This document shows positions 36,822-44,605 of a DNA stretch of 64,000 nt, one piece after another. Every line of letters begins with the position of its first letter. Within the stretch, counting starts at the first letter, position 1. The notes beneath the pieces are model-generated. The model was not told the DNA's origin. It saw only the letters and a list, made by a program, of their open reading frames with translations, and did not search any database. Origin of the DNA: Actinomyces urinae (GTDB lineage Bacteria > Actinomycetota > Actinomycetes > Actinomycetales > Actinomycetaceae); contig NZ_LT632545.1 of the NCBI RefSeq assembly GCF_900119695.1, forward strand, positions 1 through 64,000, read 5' to 3'. A program made the position numbers and the translations under genes.

Positions 36822-39800
36822 ATGAGCAACCACTACCCCCGCCACCGTGATGGCGACGTCGTAGCATCCCCTTCTTTCCCCAGCCTTGAAGAAGAGATTT
36901 TGGCTTACTGGAAAGAAAATGACACGTTCAAGAAGTCCATTGAGATCCGTCCTTCAGGTGAGGCCGGTTCTAACGAATTCGTGTTTTATGACGGTCCGCC
37001 GTTCGCTAACGGTTTGCCGCACTACGGCCACCTTCTAACCGGCTACGTCAAGGACATCGTCGGCAGGTACCAGACGATGCAGGGCAAGCGTGTGGAGCGC
37101 CGCTTTGGCTGGGACACGCATGGTCTACCTGCTGAGCTTGAAGCACAGCGCGTGCTCGGCATTGAAACGAAGGATGAGATCGAAGGCCCGAACGGTATTG
37201 GCATTCAAGAATTCAACGACGCGTGCCGCACTTCTGTTTTGCGCTACACGAACGAGTGGGAAGAATACGTAACTCGTCAGGCTCGCTGGGTTGATTTCGA
37301 AAACGACTACAAGACTCTTGATATCGACTTCATGGAGTCGGTCATTTGGGCATTCAAGACCCTGTATGAAAAGGGTCTTGCATACGAGGGGCACCGCGTC
37401 TTGCCGTACTGCTGGAACGATGAGACGCCGCTTTCAAACCACGAGCTCTCGATGGATGACGACGTCTATCAGATGCGTCAAGACAACACTGTAACGGTTG
37501 GCCTGCGTCTAGAAACCGGTGAACTTGCACTTATTTGGACTACGACGCCGTGGACTCTTCCTTCGAACCTCGCGGTGGCCGTTGGGCCAGACGTTGACTA
37601 CGTGACCGTGCAGCCCGAAGAAGGACCGCTTGCCGGCGAACGCGTGATCCTCGCAAAGGATCTTGTCTCTTCTTACGAGCGCGAGCTGGGTGAAGAGCCG
37701 CCAGTTGTTGCCCAGCTGAAGGGCTCGGACCTTGTGGGCCGCGCGTACGCTCCGATCTTCGACTACTTCAGCAACGATGAGGATATTCCTGGCCCCAAAG
37801 CGTTCCACATTATTGCCGCTGACTTTGTTACCACGAGCGATGGCACCGGCCTGGTGCACCTGGCGCCCGGCTTCGGTGAAGATGACGCGAACGTGTGTAA
37901 GGAAGTCGGAATCAAGACGGTTGTGCCGATTGACGACGGCGCGAAGTTTGTGGCCCCCGTTAAAGACTATGAGGGCATGCATATTTTCGATGCGAACCGC
38001 CCAATCATCCAGGACCTGAAGGACGGCAGCGGTCCGTTAGCGCGCCGCCCTTCAGGTGAGCGCGCGGTGTTGGTTCGCCAACAGTCTTATGAGCACTCTT
38101 ACCCGCACTGCTGGCGTTGCCGTCAGCCGCTGATTTACAAGGCCGTATCGTCTTGGTTCGTTGAAGTTACAAAGATCCGTGATCGCATGTTGGCTAGAAA
38201 CGAGGAGATCAACTGGGTTCCCGAGCACGTCAAGGAAGGCCAGTTTGGTAAGTGGCTTGAGGGCGCGCGCGATTGGTCGATCTCACGTAACCGGTTCTGG
38301 GGCGCACCGATTCCCGTGTGGAAGTCGGATAACCCGGAGTATCCGCGCGTGGACGTGTACGGTTCACGCGCCGAGCTCGAACGCGATTTTGGGGTGAAGG
38401 TCGATAACCTCCACCGCCCCTACATTGATGAGCTGGTGCGTCCAAATCCGGATGACCCAACAGGCAAGTCGATGATGCGCCGTATTTCCGACGTGTTTGA
38501 CTGCTGGTTCGAGTCTGGTTCAATGTCATTTGCCCAGGTGCACTATCCGTTTGAGAACCAGGAATGGTTCGAAAACCACTACCCGGGCGATTTCATCGTC
38601 GAGTACATCGGGCAAACGCGCGGCTGGTTCTACACGATGCACGTGATGGCAACAGCGTTGTTCGACAGGCAGTCGTTCCAAAACGTTGTTGCCCATGGCA
38701 TTGTGCTGGGTGATGACGGCCGCAAGATGTCGAAATCGCTACGCAACTACCCGAACGTTAACCACGTGTTTGACACGTACGGATCGGACGCGATGCGGTG
38801 GTTCCTCATGTCCTCTTCCGTGGTTCGCGGTGGCAACCTGATCGTTCGAGAGGAATCGATTCGCGACACGGTTCGCCAGATGATCCTGCCCCTGTGGAAC
38901 ACTTACTACTTCTTTGCTCTCTACACCGGTGCAGCAAACGGGGGAGAGGGCTACTTCGCAAAGCCCATTCCGCTGGATTCGGCCGTCGTGGCTGACCTGC
39001 CGGTGATGGATCGCTACTTACTTGCGCGCACCCGAGACCTCGCGCTCGCGGTAGAGGCTGCACAGAATGCGTATGACATTCCGGGCGCGACCGCGCATGT
39101 ACGTGAGTATTTGGATCTGTTGTCAAACTGGTACGTTCGCACTTCCCGCCAGCGTTTTTGGGAAGAGGACGAGGCCGCATTCGACACGATGTACACCGCG
39201 CTTGAAGTCATGATGCGCGTAATTGCGCCGCTCTTGCCGCTAATCAGCGAGGAAATCTGGCGCGGCCTCACGGGCGGTGAGTCCGTACACCTGGAGGATT
39301 ATCCGAAGCTCGGCGACGCGTGGGCGGATGCCGAGTTGGTTGCCACGATGGACGAGGTCCGTTCGGTTGTCTCGGCTGCACACAGCTTGCGTAAGGGCGA
39401 GAAACTACGTGTGCGTCAGCCACTGCGTGACCTGACCGTCATCTCGGAGCGGGCGGCTGAGCTTTCTAGCTACGCGGACCTGATCGCGGCCGAGATCAAC
39501 GTGAAGAACGTGACCTTGAAGACGCCATCTGAATCCGGTTTGCGTGTTGCGCAGGAGCTTAAGTTGAATCCGCGCGAGTTCTCGGCCGAGGTTCGTCGCC
39601 ACACTTCGAAGCTTTTCGCCGCGCAAAAGCAGGGCCAGTGGCAGGTAGACGGCAACGAGGTTGTCTTCCCTGGAGTCGTGGTTGATGGCGACCCGGTTCG
39701 TCTGGGCGGCGAAGCCGTGTTGGTAAGCACGAAGGTTGAGGCTGAAGAAGGCCAGGTCGCAACGGTCCTATCTTCAGGATCCTTCGTGGTTTTGGATACT

Positions 39801-40043
39801 CAGATCGACGATGAGCTCGAGGGCGAAGGCTTTGTCCGCGACCTCATCCGCCAAGTTCAGGATGAGCGCAAAGCCGCGGGTCTGCACGTTGCAGATCGCA
39901 TCAAGCTAACCCTGAGCGTGCCGGCTGAGCGCGTTAGCGTAGTGGAAAAGCACGCTGACATGTTGAAAGCTGAGACCTTGACGCTGAACCTCGCGGTTGA
40001 AGCCGGTGACGAGATCGAGATTCACGTGGTGAAAATGCAGTGA
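36822..40043 (+). CDS. ileS: Isoleucyl-tRNA synthetase
   Basis: A 1073-aa class I synthetase. HIGH motif as HYGH (about 67-70) within PPFANGLPHYGHLLTG, editing (CP1) domain with TTTPWTLPSNLAV, KMSKS in DDGRKMSKSLRNYP, then the anticodon-binding and a long C-terminal region, the length of the larger actinobacterial/eukaryotic-like IleRS class. I use ATG 36822, since GAGGACGG is at the proper distance and is the sequence sequestered by the T-box structure; an ATG at 36807 overlaps that site. Its TGA overlaps the folC start. Confidence 0.96.
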   Translation: MSNHYPRHRDGDVVASPSFPSLEEEILAYWKENDTFKKSIEIRPSGEAGSNEFVFYDGPPFANGLPHYGHLLTGYVKDIVGRYQTMQGKRVERRFGWDTHGLPAELEAQRVLGIETKDEIEGPNGIGIQEFNDACRTSVLRYTNEWEEYVTRQARWVDFENDYKTLDIDFMESVIWAFKTLYEKGLAYEGHRVLPYCWNDETPLSNHELSMDDDVYQMRQDNTVTVGLRLETGELALIWTTTPWTLPSNLAVAVGPDVDYVTVQPEEGPLAGERVILAKDLVSSYERELGEEPPVVAQLKGSDLVGRAYAPIFDYFSNDEDIPGPKAFHIIAADFVTTSDGTGLVHLAPGFGEDDANVCKEVGIKTVVPIDDGAKFVAPVKDYEGMHIFDANRPIIQDLKDGSGPLARRPSGERAVLVRQQSYEHSYPHCWRCRQPLIYKAVSSWFVEVTKIRDRMLARNEEINWVPEHVKEGQFGKWLEGARDWSISRNRFWGAPIPVWKSDNPEYPRVDVYGSRAELERDFGVKVDNLHRPYIDELVRPNPDDPTGKSMMRRISDVFDCWFESGSMSFAQVHYPFENQEWFENHYPGDFIVEYIGQTRGWFYTMHVMATALFDRQSFQNVVAHGIVLGDDGRKMSKSLRNYPNVNHVFDTYGSDAMRWFLMSSSVVRGGNLIVREESIRDTVRQMILPLWNTYYFFALYTGAANGGEGYFAKPIPLDSAVVADLPVMDRYLLARTRDLALAVEAAQNAYDIPGATAHVREYLDLLSNWYVRTSRQRFWEEDEAAFDTMYTALEVMMRVIAPLLPLISEEIWRGLTGGESVHLEDYPKLGDAWADAELVATMDEVRSVVSAAHSLRKGEKLRVRQPLRDLTVISERAAELSSYADLIAAEINVKNVTLKTPSESGLRVAQELKLNPREFSAEVRRHTSKLFAAQKQGQWQVDGNEVVFPGVVVDGDPVRLGGEAVLVSTKVEAEEGQVATVLSSGSFVVLDTQIDDELEGEGFVRDLIRQVQDERKAAGLHVADRIKLTLSVPAERVSVVEKHADMLKAETLTLNLAVEAGDEIEIHVVKMQ

Positions 40044-41599
40044 AAGATTTCGACATCTTCCATGAGTCTGCCGACACTGAGGGTGACGGCGAGCGCACTC
40101 CTGAACAGGTTGTAGACGAGATCATGAACCGCGATGTCTCCGCCTCCCTTGAGGAGGTCATGGAGGCTGCGCACATGGCGGCACCTAACCTCGGTGAAGG
40201 CGGCGAGGATGCAGGGGAGAGCGACCTCGATGAGGAAGCTACCGACCTGTACCCTACGGCTGATGAGATCGAGATGGTTTATCACGCGATTGAACGCGAG
40301 ATTCTCTCGCGCATGCCCGAGCACAAAGTTCAGCCAAGCATTGAGCGCGTGCAGCTGGCGATGAATATCCTCGCAGATCCGCAGAACCTCTATCGAAGTG
40401 TGCACCTCACTGGCACAAACGGAAAGACGTCCACGGCGCGCATGATCAGTGCGTTGCTACGCGCGTCGGGCCGAAAGGTGGGGCGGTTCACCAGCCCGCA
40501 CCTAACCACGATGCGGGAGCGGATCAGCGTAAATGACGAGCCGATTTCACAGGCTCAGTTCGTTGCGGCGTATGAGGATGTCGCTCCTTACCTCGCAATG
40601 GTGGATGAGCACTCGAAGCGGAGCGGTGGCCCCGCGATGTCGTTTTTTGAAGTGCTGACCGTGATGATGCTGGCTGCGTTTGCGGATGTGCCGGTTGATG
40701 CCGCAGTGATCGAGGTTGGTATGGGTGGCAAGTGGGATGCAACGAACGTGATCAACGCGGATGTTGCCGTCATCACGCCTATCGCCCACGACCACGAAAA
40801 GTGGCTCGGATCTACGCTTGCCGAGATCGCAACCGAAAAGGCAGGCATTATCAAACCTGGGTCGTTCGTCATTTCGGCGAAGCAGGAGCCGGAGGTCCTT
40901 GAGATTTTGCGCGATCGCGCGAACGAGGTTGGAGCGGTGCTGCGCGTTGTAGGTGAGGATTTACACCTGGTTTCTTCCAAGCTCGGAGTGGGCGGGCAGG
41001 TGGTATCCATCCAGACGCCCGCTGCCCTCTACAACGATATTTTCATCCCGCTTTTTGGTAAGCATCAGGGTGAGAATGCAGTGCTGGCTCTTGCGGCGTT
41101 CGAAGCATTCAACGGGGGCCGCGAGGTGGAGCCAGGCATCGTCGAGGAGGGATTCGCGATGGCTACGTCCCCCGGGCGCCTCGAGGTTGTGCGAACTTCC
41201 CCTTCGATTGTGGTGGATGCGGCGCACAATCCGCACGGCGCGCGTGCATTGGCGCAGGCCCTCACTGAGTCGTTTGACTACACGAACATTGCGGCGGTCT
41301 ACTCTGCGATGGCAGATAAGAACGTCGAGGCCACCCTGGCTGAACTTGAGCCCGTGGTGGGGGATATTGTGATTACCTCGATGGACACGCCGCGTGCAAT
41401 GGACACGGAAGAAATCGCGCAGATCGCGAGGGACGTGTTCGGCGAGGACCGCGTGTTTGTGGAGCCGTCGCTACTTGATGCGGTTGATCTTGCGGTAGAA
41501 CGCGCTGAGTTGAATCCCGATCCGGCGGGTTCTAACGGTGTGGTTATTACGGGTTCTGTGGTGCTCGCAGGAGCGGCTCGAGACCTGATCAAGCACTAA
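40040..41599 (+). CDS. folC: Folylpolyglutamate synthase / dihydrofolate synthase
   Basis: Mur-ligase-fold enzyme adding glutamate to dihydropteroate and folates. Core signatures: HLTGTNGKTSTARMISALLR (P-loop), FTSPHLTTMRERI, and GMGGKWDATN. From GTG 40040, overlapping the ileS stop, it is 519 aa with an acidic N-terminal extension of about 70 residues before the family start (LYPTADEIE). An alternative ATG at 40175 with GGAGG 8 nt upstream would give 474 aa, closer to the family norm. Codon use in the extension looks coding, so I keep the coupled GTG. Confidence 0.92.
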   Translation: MKDFDIFHESADTEGDGERTPEQVVDEIMNRDVSASLEEVMEAAHMAAPNLGEGGEDAGESDLDEEATDLYPTADEIEMVYHAIEREILSRMPEHKVQPSIERVQLAMNILADPQNLYRSVHLTGTNGKTSTARMISALLRASGRKVGRFTSPHLTTMRERISVNDEPISQAQFVAAYEDVAPYLAMVDEHSKRSGGPAMSFFEVLTVMMLAAFADVPVDAAVIEVGMGGKWDATNVINADVAVITPIAHDHEKWLGSTLAEIATEKAGIIKPGSFVISAKQEPEVLEILRDRANEVGAVLRVVGEDLHLVSSKLGVGGQVVSIQTPAALYNDIFIPLFGKHQGENAVLALAAFEAFNGGREVEPGIVEEGFAMATSPGRLEVVRTSPSIVVDAAHNPHGARALAQALTESFDYTNIAAVYSAMADKNVEATLAELEPVVGDIVITSMDTPRAMDTEEIAQIARDVFGEDRVFVEPSLLDAVDLAVERAELNPDPAGSNGVVITGSVVLAGAARDLIKH

Positions 41600-41608
41600 A
41601 CGTCAAAC

Positions 41609-41651
41609 AAAAGCGACCTGCACTTCAATTCTGTGGTGCAGGTCGCTTTTT
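41609..41651 (+). terminator. Terminator of ileS-folC
   Basis: A 15-bp stem (41609-41623 with 41636-41650) with a 12-nt loop and a T-run, 10 nt after the folC stop. It separates the operon from dhaKLM. Confidence 0.9.
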
Positions 41652-41702
41652 GCATGTAAGAATTGTAGAGACCTGAAGCTATCCGACGTGCGTGGAGGAA
41701 GT

Positions 41703-42704
41703 ATGAAAAAGCTTGTAAACGACGTGCATGAAGTGGTTCGCGAGTCTCTGGAAGGCTTCCAGCTGGCGCACCCCGATCTGGTTGATGTGCACTTCGAACC
41801 AGACTACATTTTGCGTGCACAACCAAAGGAGGAGGGCAAGGTCGCTCTCGTTTCTGGTGGAGGATCCGGACACGAACCGTTGCACAGTGGTTTTGTTGGC
41901 TACGGAATGTTGGACGCGGCGGTGCCCGGCGCTGTGTTCACCTCGCCAACTCCAGACCCTATCGAGGCGGCTACTCGCGCGGTGGATCGCAGGGCTGGCG
42001 TGCTCTACATCGTGAAGAACTACACGGGCGATGTCTTGAATTTTGAAACCGCTGCTGAACTTTGCGAAATGGACGATATTGAGGTTCGCACCGTGATTAT
42101 CAACGATGACGTTGCGGTGGAAGACTCTTTGTACACGGCAGGTAGGCGCGGCGTGGCGGGCACCATGCTGGTTGAGAAGATCGCGGGAGCCGCGGCAGAA
42201 CGTGGCGACGACCTGGACGAGGTAACGCGAATCGCCAACGAAGTGAATGACAACATGCGCTCCATGGGCCTGGCTCTTGGGCCCTGCACGGTTCCGCACG
42301 CGGGTAAGCCATCCTTTGACCTTGGCGATACCGAGGTAGAAATGGGGATTGGTATTCACGGCGAGCCCGGATACCGCCGTACCGAGATGAAGACCGCGGA
42401 CGAGCTCACGACAGAGCTGTACGAGAAGGTGCGTGCGGACCTGCCGTTTGCGCAAGGAGATCGCGTAATCGCCTTAGTAAATGGGATGGGCGCCACGCCA
42501 CTGTCTGAGCTATACATTGTGAACCGCAAGGTCCACGAGCTTCTCCAGAATGATGGCATTGTTGCTGAGCGTACGCTGGTTGGAGACTACGTGACCAGCC
42601 TGGACATGCCCGGCGCTTCACTTACGCTACTGCGCGTAAATGATGAAATGCTAGAGCTGTTTGACGCACCCGCACTAACAGCGGGATACCGAGAAGGGAT
42701 GTAA
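41703..42704 (+). CDS. dhaK: Dihydroxyacetone kinase, subunit DhaK
   Basis: A 333-aa subunit that binds dihydroxyacetone covalently through a histidine, probably the His of GIGIHGEPGYRR. Other motifs: SGGGSGHEPLHSGFVG (substrate phosphate/hydroxyl loop) and VKNYTGDVLNF. It receives phosphate from DhaL-ADP/ATP. ATG with GGAGGA; a GTG 15 nt earlier is less well placed. First gene of dhaKLM. Confidence 0.95.
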   Translation: MKKLVNDVHEVVRESLEGFQLAHPDLVDVHFEPDYILRAQPKEEGKVALVSGGGSGHEPLHSGFVGYGMLDAAVPGAVFTSPTPDPIEAATRAVDRRAGVLYIVKNYTGDVLNFETAAELCEMDDIEVRTVIINDDVAVEDSLYTAGRRGVAGTMLVEKIAGAAAERGDDLDEVTRIANEVNDNMRSMGLALGPCTVPHAGKPSFDLGDTEVEMGIGIHGEPGYRRTEMKTADELTTELYEKVRADLPFAQGDRVIALVNGMGATPLSELYIVNRKVHELLQNDGIVAERTLVGDYVTSLDMPGASLTLLRVNDEMLELFDAPALTAGYREGM

Positions 42705-42708
42705 GCAA

Positions 42709-43341
42709 GTGAGCTTAGATGTGAACTGGGCTTTGGCCTGGATCCATAAGAGCGCCGAAGAGATTGCGGGGGCGCGTCTTGAACTGATTGACCTGGATCG
42801 CCAAATCGGCGACGGCGACCACGGTGAAAACATGGATCGAGGTTTCAGCGCGGTTGAGAAAGCGCTCGCCGCTACAGCTACAGAAGACATTCAGTCGGTG
42901 TTGAAACTAGTTGCCAAAACCTTGATGTCTACCGTTGGAGGCGCTGCTGGGCCCCTGTATGGAACCGCGTTCCTACGTGCGGCCAAGGCGGCAACTGGCG
43001 AGCAGGATCTGGACGCGATTGCTGTTGCAAACCTGCTTGAGGCGGCTTTGCTTGGTGTCCAGACGCGAGGTAAGGCACAAGAGGGCGAAAAGACCATGGT
43101 CGATGCGTGGGCGCCGGCGGCTAAGGCCGCACGTGAAGTTGCTACCGCGGGTGGTGACGGCGCCGAAGCCCTCCGAGCCGCCGCGCTAGCTGCACGAGAA
43201 GGTGCTGAAGCCACGAAGCCGCTAAAGGCAACGAAGGGGCGTGCCTCGTACCTGGGGGAGCGCTCCATTGGGCACCTTGATCCGGGTGCGGTATCGTCTG
43301 CAATCATCCTTGAACAGGCCGTGGCGGCGATCGATGTCTAA
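42709..43341 (+). CDS. dhaL: Dihydroxyacetone kinase, ADP-binding subunit DhaL
   Basis: A 210-aa subunit holding the nucleotide as a phosphate carrier. The Asp cluster DLDRQIGDGDHGENMDRGF coordinates Mg2+; GGAAGPLYGTAF and GKAQEGEKTMVDAW follow. GTG start 5 nt after dhaK, AAGGGA upstream. Its end overlaps the dhaM start by 8 nt. Confidence 0.95.
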   Translation: MSLDVNWALAWIHKSAEEIAGARLELIDLDRQIGDGDHGENMDRGFSAVEKALAATATEDIQSVLKLVAKTLMSTVGGAAGPLYGTAFLRAAKAATGEQDLDAIAVANLLEAALLGVQTRGKAQEGEKTMVDAWAPAAKAAREVATAGGDGAEALRAAALAAREGAEATKPLKATKGRASYLGERSIGHLDPGAVSSAIILEQAVAAIDV

Positions 43342-44002
43342 GGTCAGCCTTGTAATCGTTTCGCACTCGGACAAACTCGCGCAGGGCGTGGCCGAAGTCG
43401 CGGCGCAAATGGCTCCGGACATCGCAATCCGTGCGGCAGGGGGGCTTCAAGATGGGAACATCGGCACCTCCTTCGACAAGGTAGATGCTGCGGTTCAGGA
43501 ACTCGTAGCGGATGGTCCCGTGGTTTTACTAACCGATCTCGGCTCGGCAACGCTCACGGTTGATTCAGTGCTCGACTTTCTTGATGACGAGCCGGTATAT
43601 TTTGCCGACGGTCCACTGGTTGAGGGGGCGGTAGCGGGGGCGGTCGCAGCCCAGCAAGGCGCCGATGCCGAGGGCGTTATTGAGGCTGTCCGTGACGCTG
43701 CTAAAACGTGGGGTGCGTTCGCTGAGTCGGAGACAGAACCCTCGGGGGAGGACGTTTGTGAGGCCGAGGTCGCAATAGCAGACCCGGATGGCCTACACGC
43801 CCGCCCGGCTGCCCTAGTGGCGCGTTTTGTCAGCGACTACGATGCACAGGTCACCATCGATGGGGCAGACGCGGCCTCAGTCATGTCGCTCATGGCGCTC
43901 GGCGTTAGACAGGGGAAGACCGTAACCGTGCGCGCCAGCGGCGCTGACGCCCAGAGGGCTGTAAGCGACCTCGTGCAAAAACTTAAATCAATGCCGGAGT
44001 GA
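43334..44002 (+). CDS. dhaM: PTS phosphocarrier DhaM (EIIA-HPr fusion)
   Basis: A 222-aa phosphotransfer protein. Residues 1-125 are a mannose-type EIIA domain with the active His in IVSHSDKLAQG (His9) and TDLGSATL; residues about 135-222 form an HPr domain with active His in GLHARPAALVARF. E. coli DhaM has a third, EI-like domain that is absent here. Phosphate from PEP passes EI-HPr-EIIA to DhaL-ADP. ATG 43334 is inside the dhaL end; earlier starts in the frame lie deep in dhaL. Confidence 0.92.
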   Translation: MSKVSLVIVSHSDKLAQGVAEVAAQMAPDIAIRAAGGLQDGNIGTSFDKVDAAVQELVADGPVVLLTDLGSATLTVDSVLDFLDDEPVYFADGPLVEGAVAGAVAAQQGADAEGVIEAVRDAAKTWGAFAESETEPSGEDVCEAEVAIADPDGLHARPAALVARFVSDYDAQVTIDGADAASVMSLMALGVRQGKTVTVRASGADAQRAVSDLVQKLKSMPE

Positions 44003-44048
44003 AACACCGACAAGCCGGCTGAGAAATATGGTAACAACCCGGTTTCTC

Positions 44049-44076
44049 TTTACGTCAAGATAAATTGTCGTAGAAT
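44049..44076 (+). promoter_or_regulatory. ndk promoter
   Basis: TTTACG (44049-44054), 16-nt spacer, TAGAAT (44071-44076). A 5' leader of about 30 nt with AAAGGAAGG before the ATG follows. Confidence 0.55.
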
Positions 44077-44112
44077 CGAATTCGACACGGAAGTCAATGG
44101 AAAGGAAGGCAA

Positions 44113-44571
44113 ATGCCTAGTCCGGAACAGCTCGATGCGAATAAAGAGCACACCCTCGTCCTTGTGAAGCCGGATGGTTTCAGCCGCGGCCTCACCGGCG
44201 AAGTGATTCGCCGCATCGAAGCTAAGGGATACCAGCTAAAGGGTTTGAAGATCAAGCACGCTTCCGAAGAGCTTCTGCAAGATCACTACTTCGAGCACAA
44301 GGAGAAGCACTTCTTCAAGGATCTACTGGAGTACATGCAGTCTGACCTCGTTGTTGCGATGGTCGTTGAAGGTGACCGCGTGATTGAAGGCATGCGTAAC
44401 CTCATGGGTAACACCAACCCGACTCTCGCGGCGCCCGGAACCATCCGTGGCGATCTTGGTCGAGATTGGGGTACTGGTAACGTGGAAAACATTGTTCACG
44501 GTTCTGACTCGCCGGCCTCAGCAGACCGCGAAATCGCACTGTGGTTCCCCGAACTTGTTTGGAAAGAATAA
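44113..44571 (+). CDS. ndk: Nucleoside diphosphate kinase
   Basis: Transfers the gamma phosphate between nucleoside di- and triphosphates via a phospho-His. The 152 aa contain TLVLVKPDGFSRGL near the N-terminus, the active His in NIVHGSDS, and GTIRGDL. It has about 12 extra N-terminal residues relative to E. coli Ndk. Good AAGGAAGG Shine-Dalgarno. It is followed within 34 nt by smc. Confidence 0.96.
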   Translation: MPSPEQLDANKEHTLVLVKPDGFSRGLTGEVIRRIEAKGYQLKGLKIKHASEELLQDHYFEHKEKHFFKDLLEYMQSDLVVAMVVEGDRVIEGMRNLMGNTNPTLAAPGTIRGDLGRDWGTGNVENIVHGSDSPASADREIALWFPELVWKE

Positions 44572-44592
44572 CGTTTTCGCTCATTTTTCGCC

Positions 44593-44598
44593 TAAACT
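44593..44598 (+). promoter_or_regulatory. Possible -10 of a leaderless smc transcript
   Basis: TAAACT lies exactly 7 nt before the GTG of smc. No convincing -35. A GAGG also lies in the 7-nt gap, too close to be an ideal ribosome-binding site. Confidence 0.3.
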
Positions 44599-44605
44599 TT
44601 GAGGC

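Noticed and set aside
40134-40364. Small ORFs in other frames within folC, dhaK and smc
   Set aside because: Arg/Ser-rich shadow frames typical of GC-rich coding DNA.
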